Shown: positions 10,001 to 19,123, numbered from the stretch's first letter. The stretch is DNA of 64,000 nucleotides from Agrococcus sp. SL85 (GCF_026625845.1 NZ_CP113066.1:248001-312000); one strand, 5' to 3'. Numbers and translations: made by a program. The notes: a model not told the origin generated them from the sequence alone.

Positions 10001-10228
10001 TCAGCAGCACCGCCCCTGGGGGTTCGCGTCCTGCCAGCGGGCGTCCGCGCGCCAGAAGGCGTCGCGCGACATCGGCTCCCGGTCCGGGTGCGCGCGGCGC
10101 TCGTGCGCGATGTACGCGTCGTACCGCGACTCCCCCGTCAGCCCCTTCGCGTACCAGTGCACCGCCCGCGCCGCGCGCGCGAGGAGCGCGACGGCCGCGG
10201 CCGCCCGCCCCTCGCGCCGCGCCGCCAT
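10001..10228 (-). CDS. YbdD/YjiX family protein
   Basis: A 75-residue protein with the family core HWYAKGLTGESRYDAYIAHERRAHPDREPMSRDAFWRAD. This family is almost always encoded directly behind CstA-type transporters, as here: its ATG shares a base with the cstA stop (TGATG). In enterobacteria the YjiX/YjiY and YbdD/CstA pairs act in pyruvate or peptide uptake; the small protein is thought to be an accessory factor. The product ends with two cysteines (GRCC). Confidence 0.92.
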   Translation of the reverse strand: MAARREGRAAAAVALLARAARAVHWYAKGLTGESRYDAYIAHERRAHPDREPMSRDAFWRADARWQDANPQGRCC

Positions 10229-12460
10229 CAGTGCCCCGACCGCTGCGGCCGGTCCGCCTCCGCCAGCTCGTCCCACTGCCGCTGGATCGCGCGCTCCTCG
10301 GCCGTCGGCACGAGGCCCGACGGGGCGAAGATGCGCGACTCGTGCCGCTGCTCCTCGTGGTCGACGACCTCGGTGCCGCGGAAGGCGCGCACGGCCGCGA
10401 CGACCGCGTAGCCGATCACGACGAGCGCGAGCGTGACGAAGATGATCGACAGCGTGCCCTGCACGGCCGTGTTGCGCACGACCGCCTCCATCGCCTGCAC
10501 CGTCGTCGCCGTGCCGAAGCTCTGCTCGCCCGCGGCCAGCGCATCGCGGAACGCGACGTGGTTGGCCCAGTAGCCCACCTGGGGCACGGGCGAGAAGATC
10601 TTGAACATCGACGCCGTCACGGTGACGACGGTCACGAACGCGAGCGGCAGCGCCACGATCCAGAGCTGGCGGAAGGTGCGGCGGCGGGCGACGATCGTCA
10701 TCACGACCGCGAGCGCGATCGCCGCGAGCAGCTGGTTCGCGATGCCGAACAGCGGGAAGAGGGTGTTGATGCCGCCGAGCGGGTCGGTGACGCCCATGAG
10801 CAGCACCGCGCCCCAGGCCGCGACCATGATGGCCGTGCAGATCCAGGCGCCGAGCGTCCAGGACGTGTCCTTGAACCGCGGCCAGATGTTGCCGAGCGAG
10901 TCCTGCAGCATGAAGCGGGCCACGCGCGTGCCGGCGTCGACGGCCGTGAGGATGAACAGCGCCTCGAACATGATCGCGAAGTGGTACCAGAACGCCATCA
11001 TCGCGCTGCCGCCCAGCCACTGCTGGAGGATGTGCGCGAGCCCGAAGGCGAGCGTCGGCGCGCCGCCGGTGCGCGAGACGATCGACTCCTCGCCCACCGC
11101 CGCGGCGGCGTTCGAGAGCTCCGCCGCCGTGACGTTGACGCCGCTGAGGCCGAGCGAGTTCACGAACGCCGCCGCGCCCTCCACCGTGCCCTGCGTCGCC
11201 GCGGGCGAGGAGTTCATGGCGTAGTAGATGCCCTGGTCGATCGAGATCGCGGCGACGAGCGCCATGATCGCGACGAACGACTCCATGAGCATGCCGCCGT
11301 AGCCGATGAGGCGCGTCTGCTTCTCCTTCTCGACCATCTTCGGGGTCGTGCCCGAGGCGATGAGCGCGTGGAAGCCCGAGAGGGCGCCGCACGCGATCGT
11401 CACGAACAGGAACGGGAAGAGCGAGCCCGCCCACACGGGGCCGGTGTCGCCGAACGCGAAGTCGGTGAACGCGGGCACGGCGATCTCAGGCCGCACGAAG
11501 ACGATCGCGATCGCGAGCGCCACGATGACGCCGATCTTCATGAAGGTCGAGAGGTAGTCGCGCGGCGTCAGCAGGATCCACACGGGCAGCACGGCGGCGA
11601 CGAAGCCGTAGATGACGATGCCCCAGGCGATCGTGACACGGTCGAGCGTGAAGAGCTCGGCGCCCCACGCGGTCTCGGCGACCATGCCGCCGCCGACGAT
11701 CGCCGCCATGAGCAGCACGAAGCCGATGATCGAGACCTCGAGGATGCGGCCAGGACGGATCCAGCGCAGGTAGGCGCCCATGAAGAGCGCGATCGGGATG
11801 GTCATGGCGACCGAGAAGACGCCCCACGGGCTCTCGCCGAGGGCGTTGACGACGACGAGCGCGAGGATCGCCGTGATGATGACCATGATGAGCAGCGTCG
11901 CGAGGATCGCGGCGGCGCCGCCGACCTTGCCGAACTCGTCGCGCGCCATCTGGCCGAGCGAGCGGCCGCCGCGGCGCATGGAGAAGAAGAGGACGAGGTA
12001 GTCCTGCACGGCGCCCGCGAGCACGACGCCCACGATGATCCAGATGGTGCCGGGCAGGTAGCCCATCTGCGCTGCGAGCACGGGGCCGACGAGCGGGCCG
12101 GCGCCGGCGATGGCGGCGAAGTGGTGGCCGAAGAGCACGCGGCGGTCGGTGGCGACGTAGTCGCGGCCGTTGGCGAGGTGCTCGCCGGGCGTCGCGCGGG
12201 TGTCGTCCGGCTTGAGGAGCCTTGCCCTCGATGTACTTCGAGTAGAAGCGGTAGAAGATCAGGTAGGTCGCGACCGCGGCGAACACGAACCAGATCGCGT
12301 TCACGGTCTCGCCGCGGACGATGGCGAGCATCGTCCAGCCGAGGCCGCCGACGAGGGCGACGATCGCCCACGCGATGATGCGCAGCGGGGTCCATCGGCG
12401 CTTCGCCTCGGGCGCCGCGGTGGGCGGCAGCTGCGGTCGTTCGGTCGTCGTGCCGGCCAT
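10228..12460 (-). pseudogene. cstA: Carbon starvation protein CstA (peptide/pyruvate transporter), one frameshift as read
   Basis: Large multi-spanning inner-membrane transporter used on carbon limitation for peptides or pyruvate. The ATG at 12460 (GAGAGG upstream) gives MAGTTTERPQLPP, two membrane helices and the FYSKYIEGK motif; the remaining helices (HHFAAIAGAGPLVGPVLAAQ onward) are in another frame. The join reads GGCAAG-G-CTCCTC on the coding strand (12220/12221). Removing the extra base gives FYSKYIEGK-LLKPDDTRATPGE, as in intact homologues, and a 743-residue protein. The core QDYLVLFFSMRRGGRSLGQMARDE and the C-terminal DUF4161-like tail are intact. It forms an operon with ybdD. Confidence 0.92.
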
Positions 12461-12586
12461 GGCGATGCCTCTCTGCGTCCTTGCTCGAGCGCGCGCACGC
12501 CGCGGGGCGCCGGGGGCGCGCACGGGTGTCGCTCAGGGCGAGCCTAGCGGGAGCACAGCACCAGCGCAGGGCGGGCTGCATGCCGC

Positions 12587-12625
12587 CGCGGTGGCCCGCG
12601 TCGCCGCGCGGCCGGGGCCACCGCG
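12587..12625 (-). terminator. Hairpin after metI
   Basis: Perfect 11-bp arms 12587-12597 and 12615-12625 (CGCGGTGGCCC/GGGCCACCGCG) lie directly after the metI stop, ending the metQNI operon. No T tract. Confidence 0.6.
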
Positions 12626-13297
12626 CTAGCGCCGCAGCACGAGGCGGGAGAGCACGTTGCCGAGCGCCTGCACGAGCTGCGTGATCACGATGATGATGAC
12701 GAGCGCGCTCCAGGTGACCACGGGCTCGAACTGCCGGAAGCCGTAGGAGAGCGCGTAGTCGCCCAGGCCGTCGCCGCCGACGATGCCGGCGACCGCCGAC
12801 ATGTCGATGAGCGCGACGATCGCGAACGTGAAGCCGAGGATGAGCGGCCCGAACGCCTCGGGCAGGATCACGGTGCGGATGATGCGCCACGGCCCCGCGC
12901 CCATGGCGCGCGCTGCCTCGATGACGCCGGGGTCGACGGAGACGAGGTTCTGCTCGACGATGCGCGCGATGCCGAAGGTCGCGGCGATCGAGATCGAGAA
13001 GACGATCATCTCGTTGCCGATGCCCGTGCCGATCACCGCGCGGGCGATCGGCTGCATCGCCGCGAGGAAGATGATGAACGGGATGGGGCGGAACGTGTTG
13101 ACGAGCACGTTGAGCACCCAGAAGACCACGGGCTGCGCGAGGACGCCGCCGCGGCGCGTCACGTGGAGCGCGGTGCCCACGACGAGCCCGGCCGAGCCGC
13201 CGAAGAGCAGCGAGAGCGCCACGAGCCACAGCGTGATGCCGGTCTGCTCGAGGAGGGCGGGCAGGAGCCCCGCCACCTGTGCCACGAGATCGCTCAT
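12626..13297 (-). CDS. metI: Methionine ABC transporter permease
   Basis: Membrane subunit of the D/L-methionine importer, 223 residues with five helices. The EAA-loop region reads VSVDPGVIEAARAMGAGPWRIIRTVILPEA, and VLVNTFRPIPFIIFLAAMQPIAR is typical of MetI rather than other permeases. The ATG overlaps the metN stop by 4 bp. Order on the minus strand is metQ, metN, metI. Confidence 0.95.
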   Translation of the reverse strand: MSDLVAQVAGLLPALLEQTGITLWLVALSLLFGGSAGLVVGTALHVTRRGGVLAQPVVFWVLNVLVNTFRPIPFIIFLAAMQPIARAVIGTGIGNEMIVFSISIAATFGIARIVEQNLVSVDPGVIEAARAMGAGPWRIIRTVILPEAFGPLILGFTFAIVALIDMSAVAGIVGGDGLGDYALSYGFRQFEPVVTWSALVIIIVITQLVQALGNVLSRLVLRR

Positions 13298-14325
13298 GCC
13301 TGCACCTCCCGCACCTCGACGCCGCCGCCGACGTCGGCGAGGGCGCGCTCCACCGCGCCGGCATCGCCGCGGACGGCGATCGTGAGCAGGCCGTAGACGC
13401 GACCCTGGATGTCGTCGACGCCGCCGTGCACGAGCTGGAAGTCGACCCCGGCGCGCGCGAGCGCGCCGAAGACGCGGGCGTCGGAGGCGCCGTCGTCGGT
13501 GAAGGAGATCGTGAAGAGGCGGCCCTCGTGCCGCGCGCGGAGCGCGTCGAGCGCATCGCCGTCGGGGAGCGCCCGCACGACGGTGCGCACGAAGCGCCTC
13601 GCCGTCTCGGTCTGCGGCCTCGTGAAGACGTCGTAGGTCTCCCCCGCCTCCACCACGCGGCCGCGATCCATGACGGCGACCTTGCCGGCGATCCTGGCGA
13701 TGACGTCCATCTCGTGCGTGATGACGACGATCGTGACGCCGAGCTCGCGGTTGACGCGCGCGAGCAGGTCGAGCACCTCGTCGGTCGTCTCGGGGTCGAG
13801 CGCGCTCGTCGCCTCGTCGGCGAGCAGGATCGAGGGCTCGGCGGCGAGCGCGCGCGCGATGCCGACGCGCTGCTGCTGGCCGCCCGAGAGCTGCTCGGGG
13901 TAGGCGTCCGCCTTGTCGGCGAGGCCCACGAACCGCAGGAGCTCGTCGACCCGCGCGGCCCGCTGGGCGCGCGGCGTGCCGACGACCTCGAGCGGGTACG
14001 CGACGTTGCCGCGCACGGTGCGCGAGCGCAGCAGGTTGAAGCGCTGGAACACCATGCCGATGCCCTGCCGCACGCGGCGGAGCTCGGCGGCGGGGAGGGA
14101 GGTGATGTCGACGCCGTCGACGGCGATGGCGCCGGCAGTCACGGGCTCGAGGCCGTTGATGAGGCGCACGAGCGTCGACTTGCCGGCGCCCGAGTAGCCG
14201 ATGACGCCGAAGACGTCGCCCTGCTCGATGGCGAGGGAGACGCCGTCGACCGCGACGACCGGGGCGCCGCCGCGCTTCGCGGGCGGGTAGGACTTCGTGA
14301 CGTCGGCGAGCTGGATGTGGGGCAT
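13294..14325 (-). CDS. metN: Methionine ABC transporter ATP-binding protein
   Basis: A 343-residue ATPase of the methionine importer. Walker A is GYSGAGKST (residues 43-51), Q-loop in GMVFQRFNLL, signature LSGGQQQR, Walker B SILLADEATSALD and switch His in VITHEMDV. Beyond about residue 265 there is a NIL-type ACT-like domain (EGRLFTISFTDDGASDARVFGALARAGVDFQLVHGGVDD), which in MetN binds methionine and shuts off transport when the internal pool is full. Overlaps metI by 4 bp. Confidence 0.96.
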   Translation of the reverse strand: MPHIQLADVTKSYPPAKRGGAPVVAVDGVSLAIEQGDVFGVIGYSGAGKSTLVRLINGLEPVTAGAIAVDGVDITSLPAAELRRVRQGIGMVFQRFNLLRSRTVRGNVAYPLEVVGTPRAQRAARVDELLRFVGLADKADAYPEQLSGGQQQRVGIARALAAEPSILLADEATSALDPETTDEVLDLLARVNRELGVTIVVITHEMDVIARIAGKVAVMDRGRVVEAGETYDVFTRPQTETARRFVRTVVRALPDGDALDALRARHEGRLFTISFTDDGASDARVFGALARAGVDFQLVHGGVDDIQGRVYGLLTIAVRGDAGAVERALADVGGGVEVREVQA

Positions 14326-14366
14326 GGCGCTCCTGGGGGCTGCGGGGGCGGTCGGGGCGGCGCGGC

Positions 14367-14401
14367 GGCGCGGGCGCCCGGCTGCTGCCGGTGCCCGCGC
14401 C
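14367..14401 (-). terminator. Hairpin between metQ and metN
   Basis: Arms pair over 9 bp (14367-14375 with 14393-14401) and again over 4 bp inside. Lying between the binding-protein gene and the ATPase gene, it could partly terminate or stabilise the metQ message so the binding protein is made in excess. Confidence 0.45.
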
Positions 14402-14408
14402 CCGGCGC

Positions 14409-15329
14409 TCAGCCCTGGAGGGAGGCCTCGACCTCGGCGAGCGAGGCCTGGAGCTCGTCGGCGGGCGTCGTGGCGAACACGGCGGTGCCGCCGGAGACCT
14501 CCTGCAGGCCGTCGAGCACCTCCTGGTCGGTCTGGAAGATCTCGACGATCCGCGCGAGCACCGGGTCGTCGGCGTCGTCGGCGCGCGCGGCGAAGATGTT
14601 GACGTAGGGCAGCGCGGCCGGGTCGCTCGGGTCGTCGGCGACAAGTGCGTCGTCGGAGGTGAGGCCCGCCGGGCCGAGGAAGTCGTTGTTGACGATCGCC
14701 GCGGCGACGTCGGGCAGCGAGTTCACGGTGAGCGCGGCGTCGACGGCCTCGACCTGCACGCGCGACGAGGGCAGCACGTCCTCGAGGTCGGAGGAGGGCG
14801 AGCCGCCCTCGGCGAGCTCGACGAGGCCCGCCGACTGCAGCACGAGCAGGCCGCGCGCCTGGTTGACGGTGTCGTTCGGGACGACGACGGTCGAGCCCTC
14901 GGGGATCTCGTCGACCGAGGCGAACTGCTGCGAGTAGAGGCCCAGCGGGTAGATCGCGGTCGCGCCGATCGGCTGCAGGTCGTCGCCCGAGGAGGCGTTG
15001 TAGTCGGCCAGGTACTGGATGTGCTGGAACTGGTTGACGTCGAGCTCGCCCTCGCTGAGCGCGGGGTTGGGCTGCGTGTACTCGGTGAAGTCGACGACGT
15101 CGATCGCGATGCCCTCGGCCTCGACGGCGGCCTCGTAGGTGTCCCAGTAGGGGTCGCTCGCTCCGACGACGCCGAGCTGCACGGGGTTGGCCTCGGTGCC
15201 GAGCTCGGCCTCCTCGGCGCCGGCGGCGCTGCAGCCGACGAGGGCGATCGCGACGCCGACGGCGCCCGCGAGGGCGACGGGGCGGAGGGCGCGGCCGCGA
15301 GGGCTGCGGTGCGTGGCGCGGAAGGACAT
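14409..15329 (-). CDS. metQ: Methionine ABC transporter substrate-binding lipoprotein
   Basis: A 306-residue NlpA-family lipoprotein. The signal peptide ends in the lipobox LVGC (about residue 33), which anchors the mature protein outside the membrane. The domain shows the MetQ landmarks VGASDPYWDTYEAA, DFTEYTQPNPALSEGELDVNQFQHIQYL and AIYPLGLYSQ. It is the first gene of metQNI. No SAM riboswitch fold was apparent upstream; a possible -10 (TAGCGT, 15389-15394) lies 60 bp before the ATG. Confidence 0.95.
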   Translation of the reverse strand: MSFRATHRSPRGRALRPVALAGAVGVAIALVGCSAAGAEEAELGTEANPVQLGVVGASDPYWDTYEAAVEAEGIAIDVVDFTEYTQPNPALSEGELDVNQFQHIQYLADYNASSGDDLQPIGATAIYPLGLYSQQFASVDEIPEGSTVVVPNDTVNQARGLLVLQSAGLVELAEGGSPSSDLEDVLPSSRVQVEAVDAALTVNSLPDVAAAIVNNDFLGPAGLTSDDALVADDPSDPAALPYVNIFAARADDADDPVLARIVEIFQTDQEVLDGLQEVSGGTAVFATTPADELQASLAEVEASLQG

Positions 15330-15388
15330 GGCTGCTCCTGGGGATCGGGGTGCGGCGTCCGCGGGCGGCGGCCGGCCGGACGCCCTCC

Positions 15389-15394
15389 ACGCTA
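15389..15394 (-). promoter_or_regulatory. Possible -10 box of the metQNI operon
   Basis: TAGCGT on the minus strand 59 nt upstream of metQ. No convincing -35. Confidence 0.35.
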
Positions 15395-15402
15395 GGAACC
15401 GC

Positions 15403-15429
15403 GACGGGCCGCGCGCGAGGCGGCCCGTC
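15403..15429 (-). terminator. Hairpin after the prepilin peptidase gene
   Basis: Perfect 10-bp arms 15403-15412 and 15420-15429 (GACGGGCCGC/GCGGCCCGTC), 7-nt loop, starting 9 bp after the stop of the A24 peptidase gene. Confidence 0.6.
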
Positions 15430-15437
15430 ACGTTCCG

Positions 15438-15989
15438 TCACACGAGTGCGAGGCTCGCGCCGGCCGCGGCGCCCAGGAGCAGCCACGGGCCGAAGGCGAG
15501 CGACCGGCGGCCGAGCGCGAGCAGGACGGCGCCGACGAGCCCGCCGAGCAGGATCGCCGCGACGAGCCCGGCGACCGGCGCCGCCCACCCGAGCGTCGAG
15601 GCTACGAGGGCGAGCGCCGTGCCGAGCTTGACGTCGCCCATGCCCATGCCGCCGGCGACGGCCATGCCGAGCAGCGCGGCGCCGCAGCCCAGCGCCGCGA
15701 GCGGCGCGAGGTCGCCGCCGACGAGCCGCGCGACCGCGGCCGCGACGCCCACCGCGAGCAGCGGGAGCGTCAGCGCGTTGGGCAGCCGCCGCTCCGCCTG
15801 ATCGATCCGCGCGAGCGCGGGCGCGGCGAGGGCGCACGCGGCGAGCGCGACCGCGGCCACGCCGTCGGCGCCACCGGCCAGCGCCGCCCACGCGGCGAGC
15901 GCCGCGAGCGGGGCGCCGAGGAGGTCGATGGGGCGGAGCCGGAGGGGCGGCGCGGGCGGCGCCTCCGCGATCCCCGCCTCCGCCGTCAT
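15438..15989 (-). CDS. Prepilin peptidase, A24 family (short form)
   Basis: A 183-residue membrane aspartyl protease of the type IV prepilin/TadV group. Both catalytic aspartates are in motif: RIDQAERRLPNALTLP and GMGMGDVKLGTALAL (GxGD). Six or so hydrophobic segments fill the rest. It lacks the N-terminal cysteine/methyltransferase domain of long PilD enzymes. No pilin or secretion ATPase gene lies in the window, so its substrate is encoded elsewhere. Start ATG 15989 is 7 nt after TACCGT, a leaderless arrangement; GTG 15998 is less likely. Confidence 0.88.
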   Translation of the reverse strand: MTAEAGIAEAPPAPPLRLRPIDLLGAPLAALAAWAALAGGADGVAAVALAACALAAPALARIDQAERRLPNALTLPLLAVGVAAAVARLVGGDLAPLAALGCGAALLGMAVAGGMGMGDVKLGTALALVASTLGWAAPVAGLVAAILLGGLVGAVLLALGRRSLAFGPWLLLGAAAGASLALV

Positions 15990-15996
15990 GCGCGTC

Positions 15997-16002
15997 ACGG
16001 TA
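15997..16002 (-). promoter_or_regulatory. Leaderless -10 box of the prepilin peptidase gene
   Basis: TACCGT on the minus strand, 7 nt before ATG 15989. Confidence 0.45.
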
Positions 16003-16073
16003 GCCGCGGGGCAGTCGCTCCCGTGCGGCCTCTCCACAGCCGCGGCACCGAGGCGCGCCGTCCGCCACCGGCG

Positions 16074-16088
16074 CGACACGCCCGGGAT
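16074..16088 (+). promoter_or_regulatory. 15-nt element shared with the CHRD/sortase locus
   Basis: CGACACGCCCGGGAT. The identical 15-mer occurs on the minus strand at 56615-56629. Here it ends 95 bp before the ATG of the DUF4397 gene; there it ends 96 bp before the ATG of the CHRD gene. Both genes encode secreted proteins next to a class F sortase. It may be a promoter element of the ECF sigma factor encoded at 17787, or an activator site. Confidence 0.6.
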
Positions 16089-16183
16089 GCCTCGATCGCG
16101 TCCCGCTGCAACCGGAGCGGGGCCGCCGCGCGATATGGGGGCAGGAGCGGCACGTCCGGTGCCGACGACAGAAGGAGAGAACG

Positions 16184-17005
16184 ATGAAGCGCACGCTCAC
16201 GCTCGGCACCGCGGCCGTCGTGGCCCTGACGGCGCTCGGCGCCGCGCCGGCCATGGCGGCCGAGGACGACGCCACCGTGTCCGTCCTGCACGCCGTCCCC
16301 GGCCTCACCGTCGACGTCTACGTCAACGGCGAGGAGGCCATCCCCGGCTTCGAGCCCGGCACGCTCACCGACCCGATGCCCATGGCCGCCGGCACGATCG
16401 ACGTCCAGGTGTTCGCCGCGGGCGAGGACCCGGCCTCGGCCGAGCCCGCGATCGAGGCGAGCGGCATCGAGGTGCCCGCGATGGCGAACCTCACGCTCGT
16501 CGCGCACCTCGCCGAGGACGGCACGCCCATGCTCAGCGCCTTCGCGAACGACACCTCCGAGATCGCCGCGGGCGAGGCGCGCCTCACCGTCCGCCACCTC
16601 GCGGCCGCCCCGGCCGTCGACGTCCGCGCGAACGGCTCGGCCGTGGTCGAGGGCCTGACGAACCCGGACGAGGCCTCGCTCGAGACCGCGGCCGGCTCCG
16701 TCTCGGCCGACGTGGTGCTCGCGGGCACCGAGGACGTCGTGATCGGCCCGGCCGACCTCGACCTCGCCGAGGGCGTCAACACCATCGTGGTCGCGTGGGG
16801 CAGCGCCGAGGACGGCAACCTCGCCCTCGCCGTGCAGACGGTCGACGCCCACAGCGCCCCGAGCGGCGTGCCCTCGGGCCTCGGCGGCGCCGCCGGCGAC
16901 GACTCGGCCGCGGGCATCGTGCTCGCGATCATGGGCCTGCTCGGCCTCGCGGCGGTGGCTGCCGTCGCGACGCGCCGCTCGGCCGTCGCCGCCCAGCGCC
17001 GCTGA
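16184..17005 (+). CDS. DUF4397 domain-containing secreted, membrane-anchored protein
   Basis: A 273-residue cell-envelope protein. A signal peptide (residues 1-25, cleavage after APAMAA) is followed by two related DUF4397-like units (VSVLHAVPGLTVDVYVNG and LTVRHLAAAPAVDVRANG), a Gly/Ser-rich linker, a C-terminal helix (about 244-262) and a positive tail RRSAVAAQRR. Before the helix it has PSGLGGAAGDD, close to TGVGGAAGQD in the CHRD protein at 55742; this layout resembles a sortase substrate without LPxTG. GAAGGAGAG gives a strong ribosome binding site. A class F sortase gene follows. Confidence 0.9.
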   Translation: MKRTLTLGTAAVVALTALGAAPAMAAEDDATVSVLHAVPGLTVDVYVNGEEAIPGFEPGTLTDPMPMAAGTIDVQVFAAGEDPASAEPAIEASGIEVPAMANLTLVAHLAEDGTPMLSAFANDTSEIAAGEARLTVRHLAAAPAVDVRANGSAVVEGLTNPDEASLETAAGSVSADVVLAGTEDVVIGPADLDLAEGVNTIVVAWGSAEDGNLALAVQTVDAHSAPSGVPSGLGGAAGDDSAAGIVLAIMGLLGLAAVAAVATRRSAVAAQRR

Positions 17006-17011
17006 CCGGAG

Positions 17012-17046
17012 GGGATCCCCGCGGCGCACTCCGCCGCGGGGATCCC
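17012..17046 (+). terminator. Strong hairpin between the DUF4397 and sortase genes
   Basis: Perfect 15-bp stem, arms 17012-17026 and 17032-17046, 5-nt loop CACTC. It follows the DUF4397 stop by 6 bp and should limit read-through to the sortase gene, so the surface protein is made in excess. Confidence 0.75.
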
Positions 17047-17109
17047 TGGCGCCCCGGCGGGCGCCCCGCCGATCCCCCGAACGACCGAAACCCAGCCACA
17101 GGAGCCGCC

Positions 17110-17787
17110 GTGTCCCGCACCCGCATCGCCGCCCTCGCCGTCGCGGCGCTCGCCGCCGTCGCGGCGATCGTCGTCGGCGTCTCGCTCGCGGCGCCCAGCG
17201 CCCCGCTCGAGGCGGCCGCGCCGGCGCCCGTCGCATCCTCCCCCGCCGCCGACCCGACGCCGTCCGCGACCCCCAGCGCCGCGCCCGCCGCCGAGGTCGG
17301 CAGGCAGGACGCCTCGATCGGCGCTCGCCCGGCGGTCGACGTCGATGAGCCGGTCGCGGTGCGCCTGCCGGAGCTCGACGTCGACCTCTCGGTCGTGCCC
17401 GTCGGGGTGCGCGAGGACGGCCAGATGGATGTGCCGCTCCTCGTCTCCGAGGCCGGCTGGTACCGATACGGCCCCGCACCGGGCGCCGAGGCCGGCTCGG
17501 CCGTGCTCGCGGCGCACGTCGACTCCGACCGGGGCCCCGCACCGATGGCGGTGCTGCTCGACGTCGCCGTCGGCACGGAGGTGGAGGTCGAGACCGAGGC
17601 CGGCGAGGTGCTGCGCTTCCGCATCGACGAGGTGCAGCAGCTCGGCAAGGGCACGCTGCCGCTCGACGAGCTCTTCGCCCGCGACGGCGAGCACCGCCTG
17701 CGCCTCATCACGTGCGCCGGCGAGTGGGATCCCGTGGCGCAGGCGTACGAGGACAACGTCATCGCGACGGCGACGCAGATCGGCTGA
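17110..17787 (+). CDS. Class F sortase
   Basis: A 225-residue transpeptidase anchored by an N-terminal helix (about residues 5-27), then a Pro/Ala/Ser linker and a sortase barrel. The catalytic His is in VLAAHVDSD (His136) and Cys in LRLITCAGEWD (Cys202); the Arg is probably in the tail region. Class F enzymes are typical of Actinobacteria. The GTG start follows AGGAG by 6 nt. It is followed, with a 1-base stop/start overlap, by an ECF sigma gene; the DUF4397 protein before it is a likely substrate (inference). Confidence 0.92.
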   Translation: MSRTRIAALAVAALAAVAAIVVGVSLAAPSAPLEAAAPAPVASSPAADPTPSATPSAAPAAEVGRQDASIGARPAVDVDEPVAVRLPELDVDLSVVPVGVREDGQMDVPLLVSEAGWYRYGPAPGAEAGSAVLAAHVDSDRGPAPMAVLLDVAVGTEVEVETEAGEVLRFRIDEVQQLGKGTLPLDELFARDGEHRLRLITCAGEWDPVAQAYEDNVIATATQIG

Positions 17788-18374
17788 TGTACCGTGACGG
17801 CGTGCGGCACGACGGCGAGGACGAGGCGATGATCGCCCGCGCCTTCGTCGACGGGCCCGGCGACGAGGGCCTCCGCCTCGCCTACGAGCGCTGGGCCGGC
17901 CTCGTGCTCGCCCTCGCGCTGCGCGCCATGGAGCGCCAGGACGCCGAGGACGTCGTGCAGCGCACCTTCGTCTCCGCCTGGCGCTCGCGCGCCTCCTACG
18001 ACCCCGACGCGGGCCCGCTGGGAGCGTGGATCGTGCGGATCGCGCGGCGCCGCATCGCCGACCACTGCCGCTCCGCCGCCGTCCGCCACGAGCGGGCGAT
18101 GGCGCCGGAGGTCGTCGAGGGCAGCCTCGACGGCCCGAGCGGGGAGGACGTGCCGGGGGCCGTGGCCGCGGCCATCGCGGTCGAGGAGGCGCTCGCCTCG
18201 ATCGGCGAGCCGCAGGGCACGATCGTGCGGATGGCGGTGCTCGAGGACCGCCCGACGAGCGCGATCGCCGAGGCGCTCGACATGCCGATCGGAACGGTGA
18301 AGAGCCACTTGTCCCGTTCGCTCCGAAGACTCAGGGACCGATGGGAGGGAGCCCATGCAGCACATCTCGCCTGA
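17787..18374 (+). CDS. ECF RNA polymerase sigma factor, SigK-like
   Basis: A 195-residue sigma-70 family factor with region 2 (LAYERWAGLVLALALRAMERQDAEDVVQRTFVSAWRSRASYD) and region 4 helix-turn-helix (IVRMAVLEDRPTSAIAEALDMPIGTVKSHLSRSLRRLRDRW). The linker is short, so it is a typical two-domain ECF factor. Its ATG overlaps the sortase stop (TGATG), and its 3' end overlaps the anti-sigma gene by 20 bp. In mycobacteria SigK/RskA control secreted antigens; here the neighbouring surface proteins are the obvious targets, which is inference. Confidence 0.93.
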   Translation: MYRDGVRHDGEDEAMIARAFVDGPGDEGLRLAYERWAGLVLALALRAMERQDAEDVVQRTFVSAWRSRASYDPDAGPLGAWIVRIARRRIADHCRSAAVRHERAMAPEVVEGSLDGPSGEDVPGAVAAAIAVEEALASIGEPQGTIVRMAVLEDRPTSAIAEALDMPIGTVKSHLSRSLRRLRDRWEGAHAAHLA

Positions 18375-19110
18375 GCGGCTCGCCGAGCTCGCCCTGCTCG
18401 ACGATGCGCGCGAGCCGCACCTGGACGCCTGCGCGGCGTGCCGCGAGGAGCTCGCGTCGCTGCGCGGTGCCGTGGCGCGGCTGCGCGCCGACGCCGTGAC
18501 CGCCGAGCCGCCGCCCGCGGGCCTCTGGGAGCGCATCGCCGCCGAGATCGACGAGGCGCCGCGCGCGGCCGCCGACCCCGCCGCGGTCCCCGCCGCCACG
18601 GCGGGCACCGCGCCCGACCGCGAGCATGCGCACGTCGCGCACCGCGGCCGCCGTCGCGCGCGCACCGGCGGCATCCGCCGCTTCACCGCCGGCACGCTCG
18701 CGCTCGCCTGCGCCGCCACCGCCGTCGTCGTCGGCGGCCTCAGCGCCGGCATCGCCGCCCTCGCCCCGCGCGAGGCTCCGGGCACGGTCGTCGCGGCGGC
18801 CTCGCTCGACGCGCTCACGGGTGCGGTGCAGCCGGCCGCGGCCGAGATCGTGGAGCGCGACGGCCGCCGGGTGCTCGTGCTCGACGCCGACGCCCTGCCC
18901 GAGGCCGACGGCTACCTCGACGTGTGGCTCATCGACCGCGACGTGTCGGCGATGATCAACGTCGGCATCCTCGACGCCGACACCCAGGAGTACGTGCTGC
19001 CGGACGGCATCGACCTCGACCGCTTCCCGATCGTCGACGTCTCGGTCGAGCCCTTCGACGGCGACCCGACGCACAGCGGCGAGAGCATCTGGCGGGGCCA
19101 GCTGAGCTGA
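18355..19110 (+). CDS. Membrane anti-sigma factor, RskA family
   Basis: A 251-residue single-pass protein that should hold the preceding sigma factor inactive. The N-terminal zinc-type anti-sigma motif is HLDACAAC (His22, Cys26, Cys29). One membrane helix lies at about residues 115-138, followed by the external RskA domain (LVLDADALPEADGYLDVWLIDRDVSAMINVGILD, DRFPIVDVSVEPFDGDPTHSGESIWRG). Family members are cleaved stepwise to free the sigma factor. In-frame GAG-GCT-C at 18772 is read straight through here, which matters for the frameshift question. Confidence 0.93.
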   Translation: MQHISPERLAELALLDDAREPHLDACAACREELASLRGAVARLRADAVTAEPPPAGLWERIAAEIDEAPRAAADPAAVPAATAGTAPDREHAHVAHRGRRRARTGGIRRFTAGTLALACAATAVVVGGLSAGIAALAPREAPGTVVAAASLDALTGAVQPAAAEIVERDGRRVLVLDADALPEADGYLDVWLIDRDVSAMINVGILDADTQEYVLPDGIDLDRFPIVDVSVEPFDGDPTHSGESIWRGQLS

Positions 19111-19123
19111 GGCCCGGGCGGGC

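Noticed and set aside
15330..15437. A SAM riboswitch upstream of metQ
   Set aside because: The 108 bp contain a terminator-like hairpin and a possible -10 box but no recognisable SAM-binding core.
18772..18778. GAG-GCT-C in the anti-sigma gene as another frameshift site
   Set aside because: The zinc-type N-terminus and RskA C-terminus are in the same frame on both sides, so the sequence is read normally. This also argues that AG-GCT-C alone does not cause frameshifting.
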